A model generated the notes under the pieces. It saw only the letters and a program-made list of their open reading frames with translations. It made no database searches and was not told the DNA's origin. A DNA stretch of 64,000 bases. It comes from JAGWBD01 sp965197455. Lineage in GTDB: Bacteria > Chloroflexota > Anaerolineae > Aggregatilineales > Phototrophicaceae. A program made the translations under genes and the position numbers. The DNA is taken from positions 496,001-560,000 of the forward strand of contig OZ240208.1 of assembly GCA_965197455.1 (NCBI GenBank), written 5' to 3'. Shown piece by piece: positions 1 to 8,410 of this stretch; position 1 is the stretch's first letter; each line of letters opens with the position of its first letter.

Positions 1-2423
1 CCGCGCAGCTCGTGGCAGCCAATGGTCGAAGTCACCTTTTGCAGGCCGGCGGTCAAAATCTTCACACTTGACTCCAGCGCCCTCAGCGTATCCTCAGCGC
101 TCAGCGGCTTACGCGCTGGACGCGGGGCCTGCTTAAGCGCCACAGCGTAGATGGCGTAGGGCGCGACGGCGTTGGCGCCGAGGCTGATGCAAAGCGCCAG
201 ATCATGCAGGGAGCGCAGCGCGCCGGAACGCAGGATGATGCCGGTGCGCCGGCGCAGGTTGGGCGAATAATTGGCCTCACGCAGGGCCTTGTCGATGGCG
301 ATGGTCGCCAGCGCAGGATCCAGCCACAGGCCCTCACCCGACAGCGACTCTTCATCATCCAGCAGCAGGCAGCGCGCTCCGCCCAGAACTGCGTCGATGG
401 CAGTTGCTTGCAGGCGCTGCAGGGCCTGTTCGACGCTTTCTGCCGGCCCGGTGACCAGCGCCAGGCGCGTCAGGGAGTCGTCAAACCAGTCGCACAGGTC
501 TTCCAGTGTGCGCGTGCCGTGCAGCCGGGCGACCTCGCGCATGATTTCATCAGACGACAGACCAGGATGCCCGCCAGTGAGCAGCGGAGTCTCCAGCTGC
601 AGCAGGCGGTTCTCCACGTCGGCGAAATGGCCAATTTCCGGACGCGCGCCCAGCAGTACGCGCGTCGAGAACTGCGAGCGTTCCCGTTCGCGGTCAATCG
701 AAGGGTTGGTGACGACGGCTACGGTTTCCTTGAAGTAGTCCGTCAGGTTGGAACGGGTGCGTGACATGGCGGCCAGCGGACCATCCCAGCCCAGCGAGCC
801 GATTTGTTCCTTCTCGTTGTCGACCATGCTGTCGATCAGGCTGGTATGGTATCGCTCCCAACCCATGGCAGCCAGCACCTTCAGATTGACGGGCGTGGCC
901 TTTTCCGTCCAGGGCAGCACCCTGGCCTGCGTGACGCTGCGTTCCAGCGTCTGCAGCTGCGCGCCGCCGCCATGGCTGCCGCCGGGCCGGGCCGGGACAG
1001 GGTCCGCGCCCACGGCAGGGGTGAATTGTTCCTCGCGCGGGACAGGGAGGTCGTCGGAAGTGGGGTGGGAAAGGCCGTTGGCGCTGCGTCCGTTGTGTCC
1101 ATTCCCGCCGATCAGGGCGGGGATACCGCCCGACATCCAGGAGAAATGGATGCCGCGCGAGCGGAAGCGCTGCAACACGTGCCGCTGGATGGCCGGGTAG
1201 TCCAGCACCTCAATATGTCGGCCCTGCTCTATTCGCAGCGCGACTTTCTCGCCTGGCGCCAGCGGCCGCGGGTCGGAGGACATCATGTCCAGCGGATAGA
1301 CCCCGCGCTCGGAGCTGACGAAATACTCTTTCTCGGTCTCGCCGAACCAAAGGGGCCGCAGACCCAGGGCATCCACGCTGAAGACGGCCAGTTCGCCCAT
1401 CCGCGCTACAACTGCGGACGGCCCCTGGGCAAAGGGGCCGAAGCTGAATCGCATCTGCTCGTACATCGTGCGGATTTCAGGCGAATTGCGGATCAGGTCG
1501 TGCTCAAAGGGCGGGAAAACGAGCTCAATGGCCTCAATCAGATCCAGGCCAAAGTCATTGCAGAGCGCTGAAATGACGCGATCGACGTCCTGCGAATCGG
1601 AATTGGCGTTGTCGAGCTCGATGCCGAGCATGCTGGCTTCCATCCGAAAGCGGGAGATCGTGTTGAATTCGCCGTTGTGGCCCAGTACATCAAAAGGCTG
1701 GGCGCGTTCAAATATGGGATTGGTGTTGGTGCTGTAACGCGCATGTCCGAGCGTGACTGTGGACGCGTAGTCGGGATCGCGCAGCTCGGGGTAGTAACGA
1801 CGCAGGATTTCGACGGTGCCCTGCATCTTGTAGACGACACTGTGAGAAGAGAAGGAGGAAAAGTGGACTTCCAGCTCACGCTCCAGGCGTGACATCAGCG
1901 AGTAGAGCGTGCGGTCGAGGTCGGCCCTTGGCACGCTGCCGCTGACACCGGCGATTTGCCAGAAAACGGGAGCGCTCTGTTCGGCATTGCGACCCAGAAC
2001 ATTGGGGTCGACCATGCCCGGCATGTCGAGCAGGGCCTCCAGACCAGCGGCGGTAATCTCCAGGATAATCTTTTCGACGAGCTGTTCCGCCTGGCTCAGC
2101 GTGGTGGCTGGAATGAATACATGGGCCACCCAGAAACGTGAGCTCGCTGCCAGGGATGAACGCAGCCCGACCTGGGCCAGTTTGCGCGTCCAGAGTTGCC
2201 GTGGAATGTCGGTCAGGATACCGACGCCATCGCCCTCACCGTCGATGTAACCGGTGCGGTGGCCCATGCGCGCCAAGGCTTCGATCGTGCGCTTTACGTT
2301 GCCATGAGTCGCTTCGGCGCCCTTGCGCACCGCACAAATCAACGCGCAGGCATCGCGTTCATTACGGTCCAGCGGGTGCAGACCGTAATCGCGAACCTGG
2401 GGAGGATACTTTTCACTCATCAT
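1..2423 (-). CDS. gltB: Glutamate synthase large subunit (GltB), 3' end cut by window edge
   Basis: The frame is open from an ATG at 2423 (a second ATG follows at 2420) to the left edge, giving about 807 residues of the N-terminal part. The N-terminus has the class II glutamine amidotransferase domain: candidate nucleophile Cys26 in an ERDAC context, followed by HGNVKRT and GEGDGVGILTDIPR. The central domain shows EKEQIGSLGWDGPLAA, YFKETVAVVTNPSIDRER and IDAVLGGARCLLLDD. The protein makes glutamate from 2-oxoglutarate and glutamine. The FMN and Fe-S domain lies beyond the window. A Gly/Pro-rich insert sits at about residues 438-490. The residues after the Cys are ALIC rather than the textbook GVGF. 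A PucR regulator lies upstream on the same strand. Confidence 0.9.
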   Translation of the reverse strand, partial: MMSEKYPPQVRDYGLHPLDRNERDACALICAVRKGAEATHGNVKRTIEALARMGHRTGYIDGEGDGVGILTDIPRQLWTRKLAQVGLRSSLAASSRFWVAHVFIPATTLSQAEQLVEKIILEITAAGLEALLDMPGMVDPNVLGRNAEQSAPVFWQIAGVSGSVPRADLDRTLYSLMSRLERELEVHFSSFSSHSVVYKMQGTVEILRRYYPELRDPDYASTVTLGHARYSTNTNPIFERAQPFDVLGHNGEFNTISRFRMEASMLGIELDNANSDSQDVDRVISALCNDFGLDLIEAIELVFPPFEHDLIRNSPEIRTMYEQMRFSFGPFAQGPSAVVARMGELAVFSVDALGLRPLWFGETEKEYFVSSERGVYPLDMMSSDPRPLAPGEKVALRIEQGRHIEVLDYPAIQRHVLQRFRSRGIHFSWMSGGIPALIGGNGHNGRSANGLSHPTSDDLPVPREEQFTPAVGADPVPARPGGSHGGGAQLQTLERSVTQARVLPWTEKATPVNLKVLAAMGWERYHTSLIDSMVDNEKEQIGSLGWDGPLAAMSRTRSNLTDYFKETVAVVTNPSIDRERERSQFSTRVLLGARPEIGHFADVENRLLQLETPLLTGGHPGLSSDEIMREVARLHGTRTLEDLCDWFDDSLTRLALVTGPAESVEQALQRLQATAIDAVLGGARCLLLDDEESLSGEGLWLDPALATIAIDKALREANYSPNLRRRTGIILRSGALRSLHDLALCISLGANAVAPYAIYAVALKQAPRPARKPLSAEDTLRALESSVKILTAGLQKVTSTIGCHELR

Positions 2424-2499
2424 GGCTGGCGTCACCTAACTCCATTTCGGGCGATGCAAACCAGAATAAAGCCGCCAACCAAATCATGGCCGACATGGA

Positions 2500-2505
2500 A
2501 GTATA
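2500..2505 (-). promoter_or_regulatory. Putative gltB -10 box
   Basis: The minus strand carries TATACT here, identical to the -10 boxes of several other genes in the window. It would start a transcript near 2493, about 70 nt before gltB. The best -35 at 17 bp spacing (GGTACA) is poor, so this call is tentative. Confidence 0.35.
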
Positions 2506-2535
2506 AATCTGCAAGAACATAGTGTACCACGCACT

Positions 2536-2548
2536 GTGCAGCGTGCAC
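2536..2548. promoter_or_regulatory. Perfect 5+5 bp palindrome between pucR and gltB
   Basis: GTGCA-gcg-TGCAC is a perfect inverted repeat between the pucR stop and the putative gltB promoter, centred about 50 bp upstream of the predicted start point. An operator for an activator is possible. No other copy was noticed by eye. Confidence 0.3.
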
Positions 2549-2615
2549 AGGCAAATGCTGCGGCAAGCCTCAGCGCAGGTTCAGCTGACGGGACAGGTGG
2601 TCTGGTCCGGGGCAT

Positions 2616-4262
2616 TCAGGCGAGCGCCAGCAGACGGCGGATGGTGAGTGCCAGATGCAGGGCCAGCCGTGTTTCGGGCCGTTTCATGTCGATACCAGCG
2701 ATTTCCTCAATGCGGTTCATGCGATACAGCAGGGTATTGCGATGCACGATGAGGGTTTCGGCGGTTCGGCTCAGGTTGCCGTTGCAGTGGAAATAGGCTT
2801 CCAGAGTCTTGACGAGGTCGGCGTGCTGCCGATGATCGTAGTCGCGCAGGGAACCCAGGTTGCGGTCACAAAACTCGACCAGGCGGTCGCGGTCCGAAAG
2901 GCTAAGGATGAGCTGAAAGACGCCCAGATCGCCAATGTAAAGCGGGATGTCGGTCTGCAGCCGCCTGGCCAGATCCAACGCCTGACGCGCGTCACGATAG
3001 CTGTTGCGCCAGGAGCTGACCTCGCGCGCTGTCTGACCCAGTCCGATGGCGACGCTCGCACTGCTGTACTGGCGCCGCGCCTGGGTGCAGAAGTCCTGCG
3101 CCAGCGCCAGCCCCGAATCGACCGGGCTGTCCGGGTCAGGCGCGAAAAAGACCAGCACCTCCTGTTCCCGTTCGCGATGCCAGACGAGCGCATTTGCACG
3201 GTTGTGGGCGACAACGCCCTTGACCAGGGTCTCCAGGCGCCGGAGCGCGGGCGCAGGTTCTCCCTGCCAGGCAAGCACAATGGCCGTATGAGTGACGCTC
3301 ATGACATGGTTAAAGCGTTCCCCCTGGCTCACCGCTTCCTGCTGGCTGACATCACCGATGAGCAGACGGTCGAGGAATGCCCCGCGCAGGCGTTTTTCGG
3401 TGTCGCTGACGGCCTTGGCCTTGGCCATCTCCAGCGCGCAGGCTGCGGCGCCGTGCTCGGTGACCAGGGTATCGACATCGTCCAGGTCGGTATCAATACC
3501 AACGATGGAGAGATAGCCGCGCCCCACGTCACCGGCAACAACTGGCGATACCAGGCGCGCCAGACCGGGCGTGGGAATGGCCTGCATCAGCACGGCGGTG
3601 TCGATCTCGCTCACACGATAGCGGTCCTGAAAATCGGTGGGCAGGTTGTCATGGCGTGTCAGGAAATGAGCGACATCATCCCAGCTGTCGGCCATGTGCG
3701 GCTGTACCGAGCTGTAGAGCACGCGCAGACGCTTGTCCTGGATGACGACCGTTTTGTCAGTCAGTCGTGACATGGCATTGATCAGTTCGGGCATCCCGCC
3801 GTTGCTGGAAGAGATGCGGGCCAGCTGGCGGTAAATCTGGGCGCCCCGGTGTTCCAGCTGTCCCTTGCGGTCCACCAGCAGACTGACGACCGCTTGCTCC
3901 ACATTGCGGATACTTGAGTTGCCCGGCAGCACCAGCAGCGGGATGCTGCGCGTATTGGCTTCAGCGAGCGTCGCCGGTGAGGGCGTGTCGCTGAGCACGA
4001 GTGCGGCTGCCTGTGTGTCGGCAGCGTGGCGCACCACATCGATCTCGGTGGTGACCGGCGCGCTGTTTCGCGGCTGGCTGGCCACCAGGATGATTTCTCC
4101 CTGACGCGGCAAGCGGGCTGCCAGGGGGTATTCCTGGTAGATAACGGTCGCCCAGGACACCGGGCGGCCCAGCATTTCGCTGCCGGCCACCACGTGCGTG
4201 CCAAGCGGCAGCGCCTGCTTGCGCACATCCTCTACGCTGATCCGTTCGATGAAACCGGTCAT
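2616..4262 (-). CDS. PucR family transcriptional regulator
   Basis: 548 residues from ATG 4262. In-frame TTG 4286 would add eight residues, but the ATG starts right at the conserved FIERISVEDV segment. The N-terminal part is a PucR-type sensor domain (HVVAGSEMLGRPVSWATVIYQ, PRQGEIILV). The middle has the GGDEF-like/CdaR region. The C-terminus has the diagnostic PucR helix-turn-helix: LEAYFHCNGNLSRTAETL followed by VHRNTLLYRMNRIEEI. Relatives regulate purine, nitrogen or sugar-acid catabolism, but the ligand cannot be read from sequence. It is divergent from pfkA and upstream of gltB on the same strand, so nitrogen or carbon-flux control is a fair guess. A -10 TATACT lies at 4321-4326. Confidence 0.88.
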   Translation of the reverse strand: MTGFIERISVEDVRKQALPLGTHVVAGSEMLGRPVSWATVIYQEYPLAARLPRQGEIILVASQPRNSAPVTTEIDVVRHAADTQAAALVLSDTPSPATLAEANTRSIPLLVLPGNSSIRNVEQAVVSLLVDRKGQLEHRGAQIYRQLARISSSNGGMPELINAMSRLTDKTVVIQDKRLRVLYSSVQPHMADSWDDVAHFLTRHDNLPTDFQDRYRVSEIDTAVLMQAIPTPGLARLVSPVVAGDVGRGYLSIVGIDTDLDDVDTLVTEHGAAACALEMAKAKAVSDTEKRLRGAFLDRLLIGDVSQQEAVSQGERFNHVMSVTHTAIVLAWQGEPAPALRRLETLVKGVVAHNRANALVWHREREQEVLVFFAPDPDSPVDSGLALAQDFCTQARRQYSSASVAIGLGQTAREVSSWRNSYRDARQALDLARRLQTDIPLYIGDLGVFQLILSLSDRDRLVEFCDRNLGSLRDYDHRQHADLVKTLEAYFHCNGNLSRTAETLIVHRNTLLYRMNRIEEIAGIDMKRPETRLALHLALTIRRLLALA

Positions 4263-4320
4263 CGGCCCACCAGCTAAACTGCACAATTTGCATGGAGAAT
4301 CAGAAGACTACCGTGCAGGA

Positions 4321-4326
4321 AGTATA
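4321..4326 (-). promoter_or_regulatory. pucR -10 box
   Basis: TATACT on the minus strand, about 60 bp upstream of the pucR ATG. The -35 region at 17 bp (TGTGCA) is weak. Confidence 0.45.
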
Positions 4327-4383
4327 GCCGATCACCAGCAATATGCACAAGGGATTTGTATCCCCGGAGGCATGATCGTCCAA

Positions 4384-4412
4384 TTCAACTGTGCAGCCAG
4401 TGATGGTATGAT
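4384..4412 (+). promoter_or_regulatory. pfkA promoter
   Basis: TTCAAC, a 17 bp spacer and TATGAT preceded by TGG (extended -10). The predicted start is near 4419, about 48 nt before the phosphofructokinase ATG. Confidence 0.45.
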
Positions 4413-4466
4413 TGCCAGTAGAGGGCGCGCCTGTCACAGGTGGTGCCCTGTTTGTGAAAGAGTGGC

Positions 4467-5555
4467 ATGGAAATGACGAAACGAATCGGCATCCTGACGG
4501 GCGGCGGCGATGCGCCCGGTCTCAACGCGGTTATCCGCGCGGTCGTGCTGACCGCGATCCGGCGTTACGGCTGGGAAGTGATCGGGATCCGCGACGGCTT
4601 TGACGGCCTGTATGCGGGGACGCCGGGCATCCCGCTGGACGTGAACGGGGTACGCGGTTTGCTGGCGCGTGGCGGCACCATTCTGGGCGCAGCCAATCGT
4701 GGCAACCCTTTCGCGCTGCGCGTAAAGCAACCCGACGGCAGGGTAACGATTGAGGACGTCTCGCAGGAAGCTGTTGGGCGCATGAAGCTTCGCGGCCTGG
4801 ACGCGCTCATCGTTGCCGGTGGCGACGGCACGATGGCCATTGCGCATCGCCTGACCGCTCTGGGCGCGCCGATCGTGGGCGTGCCCAAGACGATTGACAA
4901 TGATCTCAGCGAGACCGATGTCAGCTTTGGCTTCAATACGGCCATCAACACCGCGACCGAGGCGCTGGACAAGCTGCGCACCACCGCCGAGAGTCATCAT
5001 CGTGTCATGGTGCTCGAACTCATGGGCCGTCATGCTGGCTGGATCGCGCTCAAGGCGGGCGTTGCGGGCGGCGCTGACGCGATCCTGATCCCAGAAATCC
5101 CCTTTAACATCGAGGTAGTCAGCGACAAGATCCGCCAGCTACAGGCTTCCGGTCGTCGCTACAGTCTGGTCGTTGTGGCGGAAGGCGCTGCGCCAGCTGG
5201 TGGCAGTCAACTCTACTACATCAAGGGGCAGAACGGTTCCGAAGGCCGGCTGGGAGGCATGGGTCACAACGTGGGCAGTTCGCTGGCGGGTAGCGTGGAC
5301 GCCGAGGTGCGCGTCACTGTGCTGGGCCACCTGCAGCGTGGGGGTCAGCCTTCGGCGCGGGACCGCTGGCTGGCCACGCGTTTCGGTTCGGCGGCGACGC
5401 ATTTGGTGGCGCAGGAGCGCTGGGGCCAGATGGTGGCGCTGCAGGGCACGCAGATCGTCACCATTCCGCTGGAAGATGCCCTGCATATGAAGCGTGTCGA
5501 CCCTGGCGGTGAAATGGTGCAGATGGCGCGCGACCTGGGGATTGTGTTTGGTTAG
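4467..5555 (+). CDS. pfkA: 6-phosphofructokinase (first paralogue)
   Basis: 362 residues, phosphorylating fructose 6-phosphate in glycolysis. Family motifs are intact: GGGDAPGLNAVIRA (residues 12-25) for the phosphoryl-donor site, GGDGT (118-122) with the catalytic/Mg-binding Asp, and PKTIDND (140-146) with the catalytic base. The pair of residues equivalent to E. coli 104/124 is Gly/Lys. Known pyrophosphate enzymes have Asp/Lys and classical ATP enzymes have Gly/Gly. Gly at 104 favours ATP as donor, though this is inference. It is convergent with the unknown operon at 5552. A second phosphofructokinase lies at 57496-58620. Confidence 0.93.
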   Translation: MEMTKRIGILTGGGDAPGLNAVIRAVVLTAIRRYGWEVIGIRDGFDGLYAGTPGIPLDVNGVRGLLARGGTILGAANRGNPFALRVKQPDGRVTIEDVSQEAVGRMKLRGLDALIVAGGDGTMAIAHRLTALGAPIVGVPKTIDNDLSETDVSFGFNTAINTATEALDKLRTTAESHHRVMVLELMGRHAGWIALKAGVAGGADAILIPEIPFNIEVVSDKIRQLQASGRRYSLVVVAEGAAPAGGSQLYYIKGQNGSEGRLGGMGHNVGSSLAGSVDAEVRVTVLGHLQRGGQPSARDRWLATRFGSAATHLVAQERWGQMVALQGTQIVTIPLEDALHMKRVDPGGEMVQMARDLGIVFG

Positions 5556-5992
5556 TTGTGCGCGTGGGCCGTTGCTGCGTCTTCCTGTAGCAGACGTCGG
5601 TAACAGTCACGCCACAGTCCCGGCTTGCGCACGTAGCGGTTGATGCGCACATCGCTGAAGTGGGGCAGCAGGGCGGCGATCAGCGGCGACAGTTCACCTG
5701 GCTCGTCGCTGACAAGAATTTCGCGCAGTTGTTCCGCATGCCGGCGGGCCCAGCGCCAGCGCTGGCGCAGCTCCTCGGCCTTGACCCAGTAGTTGCGATT
5801 CTCCCAGACTTGCGCGCTCTGCTCAATGCCGTCATCAATTTCACAGAGACAGAAGACCAGCATCGCGAGCATGTCACGCGCATCCTCGTCAAGCTGCGGT
5901 TTCTGGCTCAGACGGCGCAGCAATTCTGCGATGGTGCGTCGCACCTGGTTGCGGCGTTTGCCGGTGCTGTCGACGTTGATGACACGACTCAT
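5552..5992 (-). CDS. Conserved protein of unknown function (operon member 3)
   Basis: 146 residues, not recognised. Mostly helical and very rich in Arg, Trp and Glu. The N-terminal half (RRTIAELLRRL, LAMLVFCLCEIDDGI) could pack as a helical bundle. A Trp-rich segment follows (VWENRNYWVKAEELRQRWRW). No membrane segment or signal peptide. Its ATG overlaps the stop of the preceding gene (ATGA, 5989-5992), so it is translationally coupled as the last gene of a three-gene operon. It overlaps the pfkA stop tail to tail. Confidence 0.75.
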   Translation of the reverse strand: MSRVINVDSTGKRRNQVRRTIAELLRRLSQKPQLDEDARDMLAMLVFCLCEIDDGIEQSAQVWENRNYWVKAEELRQRWRWARRHAEQLREILVSDEPGELSPLIAALLPHFSDVRINRYVRKPGLWRDCYRRLLQEDAATAHAHN

Positions 5993-6447
5993 GAAGAGGC
6001 TGTATCCTCTTCGGGGATCCAGGGTCGGACGCCCTTGTAGATGCGTGTGCTGCCAAAGGTTTTGAGGATGGTGGTGGCGTTGCGTCCGGTCGTTTCGGCC
6101 AGCTGCAGCGGCGTGCGCGGCTGATTGTTGTTGGCGAGGAACACGCGAAACACGCTGTCCACCAGTGAAGTTTGCGGATTGATGAAATTGGTAGCGGCAG
6201 CGGCCTGGCGGACGGCAAGGGCAAGCTCGTTCATGCGGAACACCTCGCCGGTGTCCGGGTCGATGTAGTCGATCAGGTGTTCCTCGGGCTGACCAGCCAG
6301 TTGTTCGCGCTGCGTGGGCTGGATGTGGCTGAGGAGGTAGATGCGCAGGTCTTCACGGCTGCGCTGCCACCATTCATAGTCGATGAAGAAGCGCGTGCGC
6401 AGTGTGGGCTTGACGAGAAAACCGGAGCGACCGGTACCGGTGGCCAT
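5989..6447 (-). CDS. Conserved protein of unknown function (operon member 2)
   Basis: 152 residues from ATG 6447, which shares one base with the TGA of the upstream gene (TGATG); longer in-frame starts would overlap that gene deeply. The N-terminus reads GRSGFLVKPTLRTRFFIDYEWW, then an Arg/Glu-rich helical region. The middle contains HLIDYIDPDTGEVFRMNELA and the C-terminus RTPLQLAETTGRNATTILK, which looks like a small helix-turn-helix. Function not recognised. Coupling at both ends argues that the three products act together. Confidence 0.72.
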   Translation of the reverse strand: MATGTGRSGFLVKPTLRTRFFIDYEWWQRSREDLRIYLLSHIQPTQREQLAGQPEEHLIDYIDPDTGEVFRMNELALAVRQAAAATNFINPQTSLVDSVFRVFLANNNQPRTPLQLAETTGRNATTILKTFGSTRIYKGVRPWIPEEDTASS

Positions 6448-8027
6448 CAGGACCTGCCTTGCCGCGACATGCGCCAGTAGTGATCGCCGACATGCTCGAA
6501 ATCCGGGTTGGCGGCCAGGGCCGCCATCAGCGGACCGGGCGGACAACGCCTGATGACGTTGACTGCACTGTAGAGCGTCTTGAGGTGTACCGCGCCCTGG
6601 GACGAGAGTGGCGCAAGCGCGCGCAGGGCGCTGCTGATGCTGTGCTCGAAGGGGCGTCTTTGCCGCAAGGTCGTCTCGAAGAGGGTATCGACGGCGCCCG
6701 GCTCTTCCGCGCCCAGCACCATCTGGTCATCATAATGTGCGCCGATAGACCGCCTGGCTTCCTCGAATGCCAGCTGGTCTTCGTGCGGCGTAATCAGGCG
6801 CACCCATTCTGCGCGCGGACGATGATGGTTGAGGTTGAGCAGGATACGCCCCGCTTTTTCGTCGCGGCTCACTTCAACGTAAGCGCCTACCGGCAGCCCA
6901 TACTTGCGATAGAAATTGCCCAAACCACAGACAAAGCGCTCGCTGCGCACAATCCAGCCAGGGAACTCCTCGCCGTCACTGGCGTCCACCAGCGTGACAT
7001 GGACCCGTTCGCTCTGGCGCGCAGTAGGGAAGAAGGTGCGCAGGCGCGCGTTGAGCGGCAGCGTGCCCAGACGACGGTGGGGGTAGATCAGGGTGACGAC
7101 GGCGCTGCTGATTTCGTCGCCTGCATAACGCAGGGGCGAAAGCTCGTCGTCAATGTCGGCCTCAAGATCCAGCATGTCGTCATCAAGCAGACTGCGGTCG
7201 TGCTCTATCCGGGAGAAGCGCAGGGGCGGGGGTGTCGTCTGCACTTCCGGCGGTTCCATACGTTTGAGGAACCAGAGCACAGCACCGGTGGGCCCGACCT
7301 CGTCGAAGCGCTCGTCATGCAAGAGACCGTAATTCATGGAGAACTCGTGCAGCGCCGGCGAGCCGGAGAGACCGCCGATCTGTTCGAGGATACCCGTTGT
7401 TGGCAAGGGCCCGCCGCCATGCACGTCAAGCACTGCCTCCGCCAGATTGAGGTGCGATTCGCCCACCTCAAGCAAGAGCTCGCGCACAAACCATTCACTC
7501 TTGAGACGGATCAGGTTGCCAGCGTCGAAGAGTTTCTCCTGCAGCTCCTCCAGGATTTCTGGCCCCGACTGCTCAATGATTTCATCTACAGTGAACGCTG
7601 GCCCGAAATGGTCCAGGGTCTCATCGTCCCCGGCGTGGCTGAGCACGTGCGGCAAGTCGAGTTGGGACGCGAATTCCCGCGTTTTCCCGTTTTCGCCAAA
7701 GCTTACTGAAATCACCGTGAAGGGATCGAGACCGGGCTGGTTGCCTGCCCGCTGGTCTACGACTTCGCCGGCTACATAATCCAGGGCGGGGAAGATGAGG
7801 CGGTCGCCGGTGTCGAAGGCCTCGGCGGGGTTGTAGAAGCGGGCGTTGCGGAAACGTTCTTGCAGGGAACGGCGCTCGGCTTCCAGCCGTTCGTTGACTA
7901 CCATGCGCGCCAGAGTCAGCGTGGTGAGCGGACGCTCCTGCTCAAGCAAGAGGTTGCCAATATAGTCAACATCTTCCGGCTTGAATGTGAAGGGCAGTAG
8001 GCTGCGTGACTGGGGCGGAGCGGGCAT
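6447..8027 (-). CDS. Large conserved protein of unknown function (operon member 1)
   Basis: 526 residues from ATG 8027, preferred over upstream non-ATG starts because the -10 box at 8092-8097 lies upstream of it. Three regions are visible. The N-terminal region has ARMVVNERLEAE and TGDRLIFPALDYVAGEVVDQ, resembling a small beta-barrel. The central region has HRRLGTLPLNARLRTFFP, EEFPGWIVRSER and YGLPVGAYVEV, also barrel-like. The C-terminal segment ending GPLMAALAANPDFEHVGDHYWRM has a winged-helix look. No catalytic motif, signal peptide or membrane segment is seen. Nucleic-acid binding is only a guess. Confidence 0.75.
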   Translation of the reverse strand: MPAPPQSRSLLPFTFKPEDVDYIGNLLLEQERPLTTLTLARMVVNERLEAERRSLQERFRNARFYNPAEAFDTGDRLIFPALDYVAGEVVDQRAGNQPGLDPFTVISVSFGENGKTREFASQLDLPHVLSHAGDDETLDHFGPAFTVDEIIEQSGPEILEELQEKLFDAGNLIRLKSEWFVRELLLEVGESHLNLAEAVLDVHGGGPLPTTGILEQIGGLSGSPALHEFSMNYGLLHDERFDEVGPTGAVLWFLKRMEPPEVQTTPPPLRFSRIEHDRSLLDDDMLDLEADIDDELSPLRYAGDEISSAVVTLIYPHRRLGTLPLNARLRTFFPTARQSERVHVTLVDASDGEEFPGWIVRSERFVCGLGNFYRKYGLPVGAYVEVSRDEKAGRILLNLNHHRPRAEWVRLITPHEDQLAFEEARRSIGAHYDDQMVLGAEEPGAVDTLFETTLRQRRPFEHSISSALRALAPLSSQGAVHLKTLYSAVNVIRRCPPGPLMAALAANPDFEHVGDHYWRMSRQGRS

Positions 8028-8091
8028 CTTGCCTCCGGCCGGGGGCACAGGGCCAATGTTGCGGCGACGGGCCCGAAGTGGGATGCGGCGC

Positions 8092-8120
8092 AGTATACAG
8101 AAGGCAGGGGGCACATACAA
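8092..8120 (-). promoter_or_regulatory. Promoter of the three-gene unknown operon
   Basis: Minus strand TTGTAT (8115-8120), 17 bp spacer, TATACT (8092-8097). The predicted start is near 8085, about 58 nt before ATG 8027. It is divergent from the rpmH promoter. Confidence 0.55.
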
Positions 8121-8128
8121 GCGTCGGG

Positions 8129-8157
8129 TTGACCCCCGCCTGGCGCTCATGTATACT
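8129..8157 (+). promoter_or_regulatory. rpmH operon promoter
   Basis: TTGACC, 17 bp spacer, TATACT. A near-consensus housekeeping promoter; the start near 8164 leaves a leader of about 60 nt before rpmH. Confidence 0.75.
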
Positions 8158-8225
8158 GCGCCCCCGTCAGCGACAGTGAAGCGCTGTTGCCGGGGCGACC
8201 AGGCACAAGGGCGGGGAAAGCGACT

Positions 8226-8402
8226 ATGTCAACCAAGCGCACATATCAGCCCAAGATTCGGCGACGCAAGCGTGTTCACGGCTTCCGCCAGAGAATGCAC
8301 ACGAAGGGCGGCCGGCGCGTATTGCAGGCCCGGCGGCGGCGTGGCCGGCATGTGTTGACCGTCACCCCCAATCACGTCAAGAAAGTCAACTGGAAGGCCT
8401 GA
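8226..8402 (+). CDS. rpmH: 50S ribosomal protein L34
   Basis: 58 residues, extremely Arg/Lys-rich. It starts MSTKRTYQPKIRRRKRVHGF and contains FRQRMHTKGGRRVLQARR, the L34 signature. It is somewhat longer than the usual 44-47 residues because of a C-terminal tail (HVLTVTPNHVKKVNW). The ATG at 8226 was chosen because the L34 family begins there; the upstream in-frame start does not match the family. It is first in the conserved order rpmH-rnpA-yidD-yidC-jag. Confidence 0.96.
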   Translation: MSTKRTYQPKIRRRKRVHGFRQRMHTKGGRRVLQARRRRGRHVLTVTPNHVKKVNWKA

Positions 8403-8410
8403 GCGCGGGC

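Noticed and set aside
6459..7709. Long open frame on the plus strand (416 codons)
   Set aside because: It lies antisense to the well-supported minus-strand 526-residue gene, has no family motif or promoter, and is typical of long antisense frames in GC-rich DNA.
8028..8225. Replication origin near rpmH
   Set aside because: rpmH often neighbours dnaA and oriC, but no dnaA, dnaN or cluster of TTATCCACA-like boxes is present; the interval holds two divergent promoters.
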